From Myxococcales bacterium (GTDB lineage Bacteria; Myxococcota_A; Polyangia; Fen-1088): a DNA stretch of 6,999 nt. Below the pieces are notes generated by a model. That model was not told the origin of the DNA and made no database searches. It saw nothing but the letters and a program-made list of their open reading frames with translations. The first letter of the stretch is position 1. Each line of letters opens with the position of its first letter. Positions 1 to 6,752 of this stretch are shown here, piece by piece. Made by a program: the position numbers and the translations under genes. The stretch covers positions 57,538-64,536 of the forward strand of contig PMZX01000353.1 of NCBI GenBank assembly GCA_003170035.1, read 5' to 3'.

Positions 1-683
1 GCCGGGGTGGCAATCCCGAATCCCACGGCGACCGGCAGGCGGTTACCGGAGAGTTCGCGTACCTGCTGCACGCGTGCGGACGCTTCATCCAGGTTGGGCA
101 GTTGACTGCCCGTGATCCCGGTCAGCGAGACGTAGTACAGGAAACCGCCGGCGACGGCGGCAGCAGCCTTCACCCGCTCCGGCGTGGACGTCGGTGCAAT
201 GAGCGGGACCAGGTCCAGGCCTTGCTGGGCCAGAGCCCGGGCCAGTTCGGGATCTTCGTCAGCAGGCCAGTCCACGCACAGCACGCCGTCAGCGCCGGCT
301 TGCTTGGCTTGGGCGGAAAACTTCGCGGTGCCGCGCACGAAGATCGGGTTGGCGTAGCCAAAGAGCACGACCGGGATCTCCGGGTTGGCGACGCGCACGG
401 CCTGACACAGGTCGAGGGCAGCACGCATGCCGCCTCCCGCTGCCAGCGCCCTGCGCATGGCCGCCTGGATGGCCGGCCCGTCAGCCGAAGGGTCGCTCCA
501 GGGCACCCCCAGTTCGAGCACGTCCGCGCCGGCTCGCGCTGCGGCCAGCAAGAGACGGCGACTGGTGTCGAAGTCGGGGTCGCAGCCGGTGAGGTACAGG
601 ATCAGGGTCTTGCGGCCTTGTGACCGGGCCTTGGCAAATGCGCCGGCGATCCGCGAGCTGAACGGAGCTGGCGCATCGGTCAT
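1..683 (-). CDS. trpA: Tryptophan synthase alpha subunit, C-terminus cut by window edge
   Basis: TrpA cleaves indole-3-glycerol phosphate to indole and glyceraldehyde-3-phosphate; the indole passes through a tunnel to TrpB for the last step of tryptophan synthesis in the cytoplasm. My translation of the minus strand from the ATG at 683 gives 227 residues, open to the window edge. The family signature is clear: [14 protein letters not shown] at residues 57-70, with E57 and D68 matching the catalytic Glu49 and Asp60 of E. coli TrpA. Further on come FGYANP, a loop reading [10 protein letters not shown], and GFGIATP near the edge. About 40-50 residues are missing, including the phosphate-binding G-S segment near the C-terminus, so completeness cannot be judged. 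The ATG overlaps the trpB stop as ATGA and has a strong Shine-Dalgarno 7 bases upstream inside trpB, so translation is probably coupled to trpB. Identity is very secure. Confidence 0.97.
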   Translation of the reverse strand, partial: MTDAPAPFSSRIAGAFAKARSQGRKTLILYLTGCDPDFDTSRRLLLAAARAGADVLELGVPWSDPSADGPAIQAAMRRALAAGGGMRAALDLCQAVRVANPEIPVVLFGYANPIFVRGTAKFSAQAKQAGADGVLCVDWPADEDPELARALAQQGLDLVPLIAPTSTPERVKAAAAVAGGFLYYVSLTGITGSQLPNLDEASARVQQVRELSGNRLPVAVGFGIATP

Positions 684-1894
684 GATGACACCTCCGCGCC
701 AAAGTGCTTGGCGATGGTGCCCATGTCCTTGTCGCCGCGGCCCGAGACGTTGATGATGACGCTGGCCCCGTCGGGAAGTTGCTCAGCCACGCGCGGCAGT
801 CCTGCCACCGCGTGCGCGCTCTCCAGGGCCGGGATGATGCCCTCGCAGCGGGCCAACAAGCGACAGGCCTCGAGCGCCTCCTGATCCGTGGCAGCCAGGT
901 ACTGGGCGCGGCCCGTGTCGCGCAGGTAGCTGTGCTCGGGCCCGACCCCCGGGTAGTCGAGCCCAGCCGAGATGGAGTGAGCTTCGGCTATCTGGCCGTC
1001 TTCGTCGCACAGCACGTAGGAACGCGTGCCGTGCAGAACGCCGGGCCGGCCCTTGCCAAGGGTGGCCGCGTGGTGGCTGGTGTCGATACCCTCGCCCGCT
1101 GCCTCCACCCCGAAAAGTCGCACCCCGGAATCGTCGAGGAATCCGCGAAACAGGCCCATAGCGTTGGAGCCGCCGCCCACGCAAGCCAAACACGCGTCGG
1201 GAAGTCGGCCGGTGGCAGCCTGGATCTGGGTGCGCGCCTCGCGCCCGATCACCGACTGCAATTCGCCCACCATGGTCGGATAGGGATGCGGGCCAGCCAC
1301 GGTTCCCAGCACGTAGTGCGTGGTCCCCACGTTGGTCACCCAGTCGCGCATGGCTTCGTTCATCGCGTCTTTCAGGGTCGCGGTGCCGTCCTTGACCGCG
1401 TGAACTTTGGCCCCTAGCAACTGCATGCGAAATACGTTGAGCGACTGGCGCTCCACATCGACCGCGCCCATGTAGATCTCGCACGGGAGTCCGAACAAGG
1501 CGCATACCGTGGCCGTGGCCACGCCGTGCTGGCCAGCCCCGGTTTCCGCGATGATGCGCTTCTTGCGGAGGCGCTGGGCCAGCAGGATCTGGCCCACGCA
1601 GTTGTTCAGCTTGTGCGAGCCGGTGTGGCACAGATCCTCGCGCTTGAGAAACACCCGCAAACGGCGGCCTTGTGCCTTTGCCACATGGTCGGCCAACCGC
1701 GCCGCCTCGGTCAGCGGCGTGGGCCGGCCGACATACTCGCGCAGCAAGCGGTCCAGTTCGGCGCGGAACGTCGGGTCGCAGGAAAAGTGCTCCCAGGCGG
1801 CCGTCAGCTCCTCAAGAGCGGGCATCAAAGTCTCGGAGACGTAGCGACCGCCGTAGGGACCAAATCGACCGGGAGCTTGAGGAACTGTGGACAT
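680..1894 (-). CDS. trpB: Tryptophan synthase beta subunit
   Basis: TrpB is the PLP enzyme that condenses indole with L-serine to give L-tryptophan, working as an alpha2-beta2 complex with TrpA. The 404-residue product has the usual length and the classic N-terminus [21 protein letters not shown] (residues 9-29). The PLP Schiff-base lysine is K95 in HTGSHKLNN, and the catalytic glutamate is E117 in ETGAGQHG (117-124). The cofactor phosphate loop is GGGSNAMG (240-247), followed by [12 protein letters not shown] (351-362) and NVSGRGDKD (382-390). It is the TrpB1 type that partners TrpA. The ATG is preferred because the family N-terminus begins right after it, although there is no good Shine-Dalgarno in front. 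It is transcribed away from the small Cys-rich gene; no trpF or other trp gene lies upstream. The stop overlaps the trpA start. No leader peptide or attenuator is visible in the 60-base upstream gap. Confidence 0.98.
   Translation of the reverse strand: MSTVPQAPGRFGPYGGRYVSETLMPALEELTAAWEHFSCDPTFRAELDRLLREYVGRPTPLTEAARLADHVAKAQGRRLRVFLKREDLCHTGSHKLNNCVGQILLAQRLRKKRIIAETGAGQHGVATATVCALFGLPCEIYMGAVDVERQSLNVFRMQLLGAKVHAVKDGTATLKDAMNEAMRDWVTNVGTTHYVLGTVAGPHPYPTMVGELQSVIGREARTQIQAATGRLPDACLACVGGGSNAMGLFRGFLDDSGVRLFGVEAAGEGIDTSHHAATLGKGRPGVLHGTRSYVLCDEDGQIAEAHSISAGLDYPGVGPEHSYLRDTGRAQYLAATDQEALEACRLLARCEGIIPALESAHAVAGLPRVAEQLPDGASVIINVSGRGDKDMGTIAKHFGAEVSS
691..695 (-). promoter_or_regulatory. Ribosome binding site of trpA inside trpB
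   Basis: Read on the minus strand this is GGAGG, 7 bases before the trpA ATG and within the last codons of trpB. It fixes the trpA start and, with the 4-base ATGA overlap, supports coupled translation and 1:1 synthesis of the two subunits. Confidence 0.85.
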
Positions 1895-1916
1895 CTGGCT
1901 GGCGCCACTATATGCC
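1888..1916 (+). promoter_or_regulatory. Possible promoter for the double Cys-module gene
   Basis: TGGACA at 1888-1893 matches the -35 consensus at 5 of 6 positions. It is followed by TATATG at 1909-1914 (15-base spacer) or TATGCC at 1911-1916 (17-base spacer). Neither combination is ideal. The -35 would overlap the trpB start codon, and the AT-rich patch would be shared with the opposing trpBA promoter. Weak evidence only. Confidence 0.22.
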
Positions 1917-1937
1917 TTGGCTTACTCCCGAGTTCAA
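1907..1937 (-). promoter_or_regulatory. Possible sigma70-like promoter for trpBA
   Basis: On the minus strand, TTGAAC (1932-1937) and CATATA (1909-1914) are separated by 17 bases; TATAGT at 1907-1912 is an alternative -10. This is the only AT-rich patch in the gap. Transcription would start near 1900-1902, leaving a leader of only 6-8 bases before trpB, which fits the lack of a Shine-Dalgarno there. The match is weak and could be chance. Confidence 0.25.
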
Positions 1938-1954
1938 TCAACCGCTCGCGCATC

Positions 1955-2281
1955 ATGTCGACGAAACAAGACGACAGCACGACCTTCGACCCTGGCCGAC
2001 GGCGGCTCTGCCCGGACGGCTCTTGCGTGGGTCTTCTGGGCCCTGACGGAAGGTGCAAGGTTTGCGGCACGCTCGGCTCTGGCGGGAGCGGAGTGGCGCC
2101 AGTCGCAAGCCCGCCTGCTTTGCCCACCCCTGAGCCGGAGATCGCTGACCAGGCGGAGACCGCGACCGCGTCTGGCGCAGAAGAAGCCTTCGACCCCAAG
2201 CGCCGGCTGTGCGCCGACGAGGCCTGCATCGGCGTGATCGGCAGCGACAATAAGTGCAGCGTCTGCGGCCGTCCGGGCTGA
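1955..2281 (+). CDS. Small protein with two C-x4-C-x9-C-x2-C (zinc-ribbon-like) modules
   Basis: I cannot give this 108-residue protein a function. It consists of two related modules: residues 11-41 (FDPGRRRLCPDGSC.., cysteines 19, 24, 34, 37) and residues 79-108 (FDPKRRLCADEACIG.., cysteines 86, 91, 101, 104). Each ends in C-x-V-C-G. Cysteine spacing is identical in both, and four cysteines per module suggests two structural zinc sites. The connecting residues 42-78 are Gly, Pro, Ala and Glu rich and look disordered. There is no signal peptide or membrane segment, so it is probably cytoplasmic. The frame stays open upstream as far as 1526, but that part is antisense to trpB. The ATG at 1955 is the first start beyond trpB and directly precedes the conserved module, although no Shine-Dalgarno is seen. 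Coding is supported by the matched duplicated modules, which chance would not give. Alternatives include a metal-binding or protein-interaction adaptor; a rubredoxin is unlikely because its spacing is C-x2-C. Confidence 0.82.
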   Translation: MSTKQDDSTTFDPGRRRLCPDGSCVGLLGPDGRCKVCGTLGSGGSGVAPVASPPALPTPEPEIADQAETATASGAEEAFDPKRRLCADEACIGVIGSDNKCSVCGRPG

Positions 2282-2303
2282 CGGGCTGCCGCGTTCCGAC
2301 CGA

Positions 2304-2324
2304 CTTCTCAAGTGATACTTGAAG
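2304..2324. terminator. Small hairpin between convergent genes, possible weak terminator
   Basis: CAAGT (2309-2313) and ACTTG (2317-2321) form a stem around the loop GAT. It can be extended by CTT/AAG (2304-2306 with 2322-2324) across a 2-base bulge. It sits in the 43-base gap between the convergent Cys-module gene and qor, where a bidirectional terminator would be expected. There is no U-tract on either strand and the stem is not GC-rich, so the call is tentative. Confidence 0.3.
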
Positions 2325-3299
2325 CTACGCGACCAGCACGATTGAGCCGGTCGTCTTGCGTGCCTCCAGGGCAGCGTGGGCGGAAGCGGCCTTGCGCAAG
2401 GGGAACTCTTGCGGCGGCTGGATGCGCACAGCGCCTGAGCGCACGACCCGGAACAAGTCGCCCGCCATGCGGCGCAGTGCCTCCGGGTTCCCGGCGTAGG
2501 TGGTCAGGGTCGGCCGGGTCACATACAGTGATCCCTTGACGCTGAGGGCGGTGAGGTCAAAAGGCGGAACCATTCCCGACGACTGACCGAACATGACCAG
2601 CAGGCCGCGGGGCTCCAGACAATCCAGCGAGCCGGCAAAGGTATCCTTGCCCACGCTGTCGTAGACCACGCACACCCCACGGCCCCCGGTGATCTGGCGT
2701 ACGCGCTCGACGAAGTCCTCGCGCGTGTACACGATGACGTGGTCGCAGCCGTTGGCACGGGCCAGTGCCGCCTTCGCGTCGCTGCCGACTGTCCCGATCA
2801 CGGTGGCGCCCAGATGCTTGGCCCACTGACACGCGATCTGCCCTACCCCGCCGGCCGCCGCGTGCATGAGGACGGTGTCGCCAGGCTCCACCTCAGTGGT
2901 TTGCAAGAGCAGATATTGTGCGGTGAGGCCCTTGAGCATGATGCAGGCGGCGGTTCGGTCGTCGATGTCGTCAGGCAAACGCACCAGGCGTTCGACCGGC
3001 ACCACGCGTGCCTCGGCATACGCGCCCACCGGGCCTGTGGCACAAGCCACGCGATCCCCGGGTCGCAACTCAGCAACTCCGGGCCCGACCGCCTCCACCA
3101 CACCGGCAGCCTCGCTGCCCAGCCCGCTGGGAAGCGGCAGCTTGTACACGCCCCGGCGGTGGTAAATGTCGACGAAGTTCACTCCGATGTAGCGGTGGCT
3201 GACTATGGCCTCGCCCGGGCCGGGTGCGGCCAGCGCGACCGTCTCCCACGACATCACTTCCGGACCGCCCGTGCCGTGGATGCGAATGGCCTGTGTCAT
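2325..3299 (-). CDS. qor: NADPH:quinone oxidoreductase, zeta-crystallin type
   Basis: This is a cytoplasmic medium-chain dehydrogenase/reductase that reduces quinones with NADPH. The 324 residues match the E. coli Qor length (327) and pattern from end to end. Residues 11-15 read GGPEV, IGVNFVDIYHRRG occupies 38-50 and PSGLGSEAAGVVEAVG 57-72. GDRVA follows at 81-85, and LKGLTAQYLL at 122-131. The nucleotide-binding loop is HAAAGGVGQIACQWAK at 146-161, and the family-typical end region includes VVYDSVGKDT (211-220) and GSLYVTRPTL (256-265). The structural zinc lobe of true alcohol dehydrogenases is absent, as expected for this zinc-independent subfamily. The ATG gives the expected N-terminus; no clear Shine-Dalgarno precedes it. 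It is divergent from hemE across 50 bases and convergent with the Cys-module gene, so it is probably transcribed alone. The physiological substrate cannot be told from the sequence. Confidence 0.94.
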   Translation of the reverse strand: MTQAIRIHGTGGPEVMSWETVALAAPGPGEAIVSHRYIGVNFVDIYHRRGVYKLPLPSGLGSEAAGVVEAVGPGVAELRPGDRVACATGPVGAYAEARVVPVERLVRLPDDIDDRTAACIMLKGLTAQYLLLQTTEVEPGDTVLMHAAAGGVGQIACQWAKHLGATVIGTVGSDAKAALARANGCDHVIVYTREDFVERVRQITGGRGVCVVYDSVGKDTFAGSLDCLEPRGLLVMFGQSSGMVPPFDLTALSVKGSLYVTRPTLTTYAGNPEALRRMAGDLFRVVRSGAVRIQPPQEFPLRKAASAHAALEARKTTGSIVLVA

Positions 3300-3349
3300 G
3301 GCGGAGAATCTAGCATCGGTGTTCCAAGCACGAGTGGTAGAACTGCGCC

Positions 3350-4372
3350 ATGGGCTCCCTGTTCCTCGACGCCTGCCGCGGCGAACCCACTCCGAGGCCG
3401 CCCCTCTGGCTGATGCGCCAGGCAGGCCGCTACCTGCCCGAGTATCGGGAGGTACGCAACAACGTCACCTTTCTCGAGCTGTGCAAGACCCCGCAACTGG
3501 CGACCGAGGTGACCCTGCAGCCCATCCGGCGCTTTGCCTTCGACGCGGCGATTCTGTTCTCCGACATTCTCATTCCCTTGCAAGCCATGGGGCAGGCGGT
3601 CAGCTTCACCGACGACGGTCCCACCCTCTCGCCGCCGGTGCGGATTGCGGCCGACCTGGACCGGCTCACGCCGTTCGATCCTTGGGAACGCACGTCGTTC
3701 GTACTGGAAGCCATCCGGCTGTTGCGCCCGCAGCTTGGCGAGACACCGCTCATCGGATTCGCGGGCGCGCCTTTCACTACCGCGACCTACGCCATCGAGG
3801 GCAAGACCTCGAAGCGGTTTGTCGAGACCAAGAAGCTTTTCTATCGGGACCCGGACACCGCCCACCGACTCCTGGAGTTGATCGAGAGTGCCACCCGCGC
3901 GTACCTTCTGGCTCAGGTGGCTGCGGGCGCCCAGGCCATCCAGATCTTCGACTCGTGGCTCGGCGTTGTTTCCTCCGAGGAATGGGACGAGTTCGTGGCC
4001 GGGCCCACCGCGACCCTGGTAGCAGCGGTGAAAGCGACCGGCGTGCCGGTCATCTACTTTCCCAATGGGGCGACCACCATCCTGGACCGCGTGGCGCGCG
4101 TGGGCGCCGACGTGTACGGGATCGACTGGCGCCTGCCTCTCGACGAGGCGCGGGCGCGACTTGCAGCGGGCGGCGCCGGGCACGCGGCCGTGCAAGGCAA
4201 CCTCGATCCGGCGGTCCTTTTGGGCCCGGTCGAGCGAATTCGTCGCCAGGCCGCCGAGGTGATCCGCCACGGGGCTGGCCGTGGTCACATCTTCAATCTG
4301 GGGCACGGCATCTACCCCGAAACCCCTATCGAGAACGTCGAAGCCCTGGTCCGCGCCGTGCGGGGCGAGTAG
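3350..4372 (+). CDS. hemE: Uroporphyrinogen III decarboxylase
   Basis: HemE removes the four acetate carboxyls of uroporphyrinogen III to give coproporphyrinogen III in the cytoplasm, the first step committed to haem rather than sirohaem or cobalamin. The 340 residues cover the whole family (E. coli 354). Signature one, PLWLMRQAGRYLPEY, lies at residues 18-32 with the substrate-binding arginines R23 and R27. The key aspartate is D72 in ILFSDIL. Signature two, GFAGAPFTTATYAIEG, is at 136-151 with the conserved Tyr147. FDSW follows at 200-203, and HIFNLGHGI at 313-321 carries the conserved histidine H319. The ATG at 3350 puts the family N-terminus (short helix, then P-x-W-x-M-R) at the right distance; I see no strong Shine-Dalgarno or clear promoter in the 50-base gap shared with qor. 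hemH follows after 17 bases, so the two are probably one operon. Confidence 0.97.
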   Translation: MGSLFLDACRGEPTPRPPLWLMRQAGRYLPEYREVRNNVTFLELCKTPQLATEVTLQPIRRFAFDAAILFSDILIPLQAMGQAVSFTDDGPTLSPPVRIAADLDRLTPFDPWERTSFVLEAIRLLRPQLGETPLIGFAGAPFTTATYAIEGKTSKRFVETKKLFYRDPDTAHRLLELIESATRAYLLAQVAAGAQAIQIFDSWLGVVSSEEWDEFVAGPTATLVAAVKATGVPVIYFPNGATTILDRVARVGADVYGIDWRLPLDEARARLAAGGAGHAAVQGNLDPAVLLGPVERIRRQAAEVIRHGAGRGHIFNLGHGIYPETPIENVEALVRAVRGE

Positions 4373-4378
4373 CCGCGC

Positions 4379-4382
4379 AGGA
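4379..4382 (+). promoter_or_regulatory. Ribosome binding site of hemH, supports GTG start
   Basis: AGGA lies in the 17-base gap after hemE, 7 bases before the GTG at 4390. It decides the hemH start over the next in-frame ATG at 4414, which would remove the conserved first strand. Confidence 0.65.
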
Positions 4383-4389
4383 TCAAACC

Positions 4390-5364
4390 GTGCTTGCCGT
4401 GGTTGCGCTCAACATGGGAGGCCCGGATTCGCCAGCAGCGGTGGAGCCGTTCTTGCGCAACCTGTTTGCCGATCCCGACATCATCCAGCTGGGCTGGGCG
4501 CGGCCCCTACAGCCACTGTTGGCGCGCCTGATCGCGCGGCGCCGGGCCGCTTTCTCGCGGGCTGCCTACGCCCAGATCGGCGGGCGCTCACCGATCCGCG
4601 AGGAATCACTGGCTCAGGTTCAGGCGGCGGCAGGGGTCATGGCGGCGGCTGGTGTCGTGGCCAAGCCGTACCTGGCCATGAGCTACTGGCATCCTTTTCC
4701 CACCGAGACCGCAGCAGCCATGCAAGCCGATGGCATCACACGGGCGTTGCTCTTGCCTCTGTATCCCCATCGATCGAGAACGACCACCGGATCAGCGTTT
4801 CGCACCATCGAATCCGCCTTGGAAGCCAAGGCAATCGTCACGGCCCGCATCGAGGGATACGCGACAAACCCAGGCTACCTTGACGCCCTGTGCGACCGCA
4901 TCAGCGAAGCCTCGGCACAACTGCCAGAGTCGGCACGCTCGACTGCCCCGGTGTTGTTTTCCGCGCACGGCCTTCCCGAAGCCTATGTTCGCCGGGGCGA
5001 TCCCTATCTCGACGACGTTCGCTCCACCGTGGCTGCGGTCACGCGACGACTCGGCCTGGAGAGCCGGTCGCAACTCGCCTTTCAAAGTCGTGTGGGCCGG
5101 CAGCGCTGGCTGGCGCCCACCACTGAAGAGGCCCTCGACGCCTTGGCTGCCACCGCCCACCAGGCCGTGGTCGTGGTTCCGGTTTCCTTCACCGGCGAGC
5201 ATCTGGAGACGCTGCAGGAGATCGACATCCTGTACCGCGAACGGGCCACGGCGCGCGGAATCACCAGCTTTGCCCGGGCGCGGGCCGTGGGCTGCCATCC
5301 CGCTTTCATTGCAGGCCTGGCAGCTCTGCTGATATCCGCCGCGCGCGCCCGCGGCTGGGTCTAG
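4390..5364 (+). CDS. hemH: Ferrochelatase
   Basis: Ferrochelatase inserts ferrous iron into a porphyrin to finish haem or coproheme synthesis. From the GTG, the 324-residue product opens with VLAVVALNMGGPDSP, the family's first strand and loop, and this start has AGGA 7 bases upstream. Family landmarks follow: YAQIGGRSPI (60-69), SYWHPF (98-103), LLPLYPHRSRTTTGS (121-135), and the catalytic histidine H193 in LFSAHGLP. AFQSRVGRQRWLAPTTEEAL lies at 230-249, and FTGEHLETLQEID (267-279) includes the conserved glutamate E273. Two residues differ from the usual pattern: Arg128 stands where an aromatic is normal in the P-x-[YF]-S motif, and Arg237 follows the QSRVG segment where Pro is common. Only two cysteines are present (C168, C302), so the C-terminal [2Fe-2S] cluster of some ferrochelatases is not supported. 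The frame is open far upstream, but that part is antisense to qor and out of frame in hemE. Whether the substrate is protoporphyrin or coproporphyrin cannot be decided here. Confidence 0.95.
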   Translation: MLAVVALNMGGPDSPAAVEPFLRNLFADPDIIQLGWARPLQPLLARLIARRRAAFSRAAYAQIGGRSPIREESLAQVQAAAGVMAAAGVVAKPYLAMSYWHPFPTETAAAMQADGITRALLLPLYPHRSRTTTGSAFRTIESALEAKAIVTARIEGYATNPGYLDALCDRISEASAQLPESARSTAPVLFSAHGLPEAYVRRGDPYLDDVRSTVAAVTRRLGLESRSQLAFQSRVGRQRWLAPTTEEALDALAATAHQAVVVVPVSFTGEHLETLQEIDILYRERATARGITSFARARAVGCHPAFIAGLAALLISAARARGWV

Positions 5365-5365
5365 C

Positions 5366-6751
5366 CTACTTCTGGGCGAAGCACCGTGGGTCAACGGCGC
5401 TGCCGGTAAAGCGGAAGAAGGTGAAGATGCCCGCGTCGGCGCCTGCCACCAGGAGGCTTGCGTCTTTGCCCTTGGCACAGGCGCGGCTGCTATTGAACTC
5501 CAGTTCGGCCAGACCAATGCCGAAGAACTCGGTGTTGGCATTCGGGTTGCTGTCGTTGACCACGGCGACCGGCGTCTTGCCGTCGCCATCAAGCTTGTAG
5601 ACGAACACCCGGCCAGCCTTCTTCGTGCTGCCCACGTCGGCCTGCAGAGCCGTGATGGCGAGTTCTTTGATCCCGTCGCCGTCGATATCAACCAGCGCCA
5701 CCCGCTGGCCGAACTCCGAAGTAGGGTCGCTATTCGTGAACATCTTGGGCGACGTGATGCCGTCTCCGTAGAAAAGGTAGGCTCGATCAGGCGGCGCGCC
5801 CACCACCAGATCGGCCATGCCGTTCGCGCGCGGGACCGCAGCCAGCGCCGTGCCGAATCCGCCGACCGCTGGATTGCCGACCGGATTGGGAACTCCGATG
5901 GGCGTGCCGGCGCAGAAGAGTTGGAACGCATTCGTCGGGTCGGCCGGATTGAGGCCGTACTGCAGGATGAACACTCGCCCGGCCCCACCTTTCACCGGCA
6001 GACCCACTGCGATTTCCTGGTTGCCACCGGACAGAAAATCCGCTACTGCGAGCGACCTGTGCAGATCCGGCGGCGTCGCCAGATTCCCCATGCATGTGGT
6101 CGAAGCCAACAAGCCGCTCGCGACACCGAGCACGGAAACGCCGTTGTCAGAAACCACCACCGCCTCATCGACTGTTGTCTGGGTCACCAGCCCGCGCGCA
6201 ACAGCCAAGCCGAAGTGGCCTTGCGGTTGCGTGCCAGGCGAGCCAGGGACGGCCCCGTCTTGCGGGACACGAGCGCTCTCGAAGTCCACCTCGCCGCTGG
6301 CGTTCGCGACCAGATTGAGGAACGCGACGCAACCGGCAGGCGTCCCCGATCCCTGCGTGCCGAAAACGTTCGGCATGCCGAGTACGATGGTGCCGGTCGT
6401 GCCCGGGCCACTCAGCCAGGCCGCACTGGAGATGCCGCCCTTCCCGGAAGACAGGCCCAGGGTGCCAAGATCGTCGCCGGTCGCGGTCTGAACCTGAGGC
6501 TTGCCGTCGCCGTCGAAATCCGCCAAGGCCAGCCCTTGCGTTTCAGTGCTAGCGAAAAGCAGACGTGCGGCCACCTTGGGCTTGTCCGCGGGCGGGGCCA
6601 GGGGCAGCAGGGTGCGGCCAGCGTTGGACCCAAATCCGTCGGGAGCACCCATGTACTGCACCGGCGCCCGGTCGAGCGCAGCACCGAAGTCCCCCGGATT
6701 GCAGCCGCCCGCCAGTACCAGGGCAGAGAAGGCAAACATCGTCGGTCGCAT
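5366..6751 (-). CDS. FG-GAP repeat beta-propeller protein, probable lipoprotein
   Basis: This 461-residue protein is probably exported and lipid-anchored. The N-terminus MRPTMFAFSALVLAGGC gives a short hydrophobic segment and Cys17 as a possible lipidation site, although Ala rather than Leu at -3 is an imperfect lipobox. The rest shows recurring FG-GAP units of about 45-70 residues. ADFDGDGKPQ lies at 77-86, HFGLAVA at 179-185 and AVADFLSGGNQEIAVG at 235-250. FGTALAAV..DLVVGAP spans 299-320, VDIDGDGIKELAI 354-366 and FGIGLAEL..SLLVAGADAG 410-441. These suggest six or seven blades, as in the integrin-alpha N-terminal domain. D-x-D-G-D-G loops at 78-83 and 355-360 look like calcium sites; other copies have lost the acidic residues. 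Five further cysteines (141, 220, 280, 425, 457) could form disulfides outside the cytoplasm. GGGGAGGT precedes the ATG by a proper distance, fixing the start. It follows the truncated membrane protein by 1 base, and its stop is 1 base from that of hemH. Ligand and role are unknown. Confidence 0.88.
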   Translation of the reverse strand: MRPTMFAFSALVLAGGCNPGDFGAALDRAPVQYMGAPDGFGSNAGRTLLPLAPPADKPKVAARLLFASTETQGLALADFDGDGKPQVQTATGDDLGTLGLSSGKGGISSAAWLSGPGTTGTIVLGMPNVFGTQGSGTPAGCVAFLNLVANASGEVDFESARVPQDGAVPGSPGTQPQGHFGLAVARGLVTQTTVDEAVVVSDNGVSVLGVASGLLASTTCMGNLATPPDLHRSLAVADFLSGGNQEIAVGLPVKGGAGRVFILQYGLNPADPTNAFQLFCAGTPIGVPNPVGNPAVGGFGTALAAVPRANGMADLVVGAPPDRAYLFYGDGITSPKMFTNSDPTSEFGQRVALVDIDGDGIKELAITALQADVGSTKKAGRVFVYKLDGDGKTPVAVVNDSNPNANTEFFGIGLAELEFNSSRACAKGKDASLLVAGADAGIFTFFRFTGSAVDPRCFAQK

Positions 6752-6752
6752 C

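Noticed and set aside
704..1417. 237-residue plus-strand open frame opposite trpB
   Set aside because: Antisense to conserved TrpB coding sequence; low-complexity Arg/His/Gly composition and no family resemblance.
1526..1954. Upstream extension of the Cys-module gene to 251 residues
   Set aside because: The extension lies antisense over the start of trpB and has no conserved character; the ATG at 1955 comes just before the first module.
1825..2311. Minus-strand frames (141 and 125 residues) opposite the Cys-module gene
   Set aside because: They lack any motif, whereas the plus-strand frame shows two matched four-cysteine modules that cannot arise by chance.
3296..4306. 336-residue minus-strand open frame opposite hemE
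   Set aside because: It mirrors a well-supported hemE gene; high GC at third codon positions produces long antisense frames. Its composition is Arg/Gly-rich with no recognisable domain.
3205..4389. Very long plus-strand open frame running into hemH, which would give a 719-residue protein
   Set aside because: The first part is antisense to qor and then out of frame in hemE, with Arg/Gly/Pro-rich composition and no domain. Family homology begins only at the GTG at 4390, which has its own Shine-Dalgarno.
5260..5364. [2Fe-2S] cluster at the ferrochelatase C-terminus
   Set aside because: Only one cysteine (C302) is present in the last third of the protein; the cluster needs four.
4792..5988. 398-residue minus-strand open frame across the hemH/FG-GAP junction
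   Set aside because: It covers the 3' part of hemH antisense and the FG-GAP gene in the wrong frame; Ser/Arg/Ala-rich shadow without motifs.
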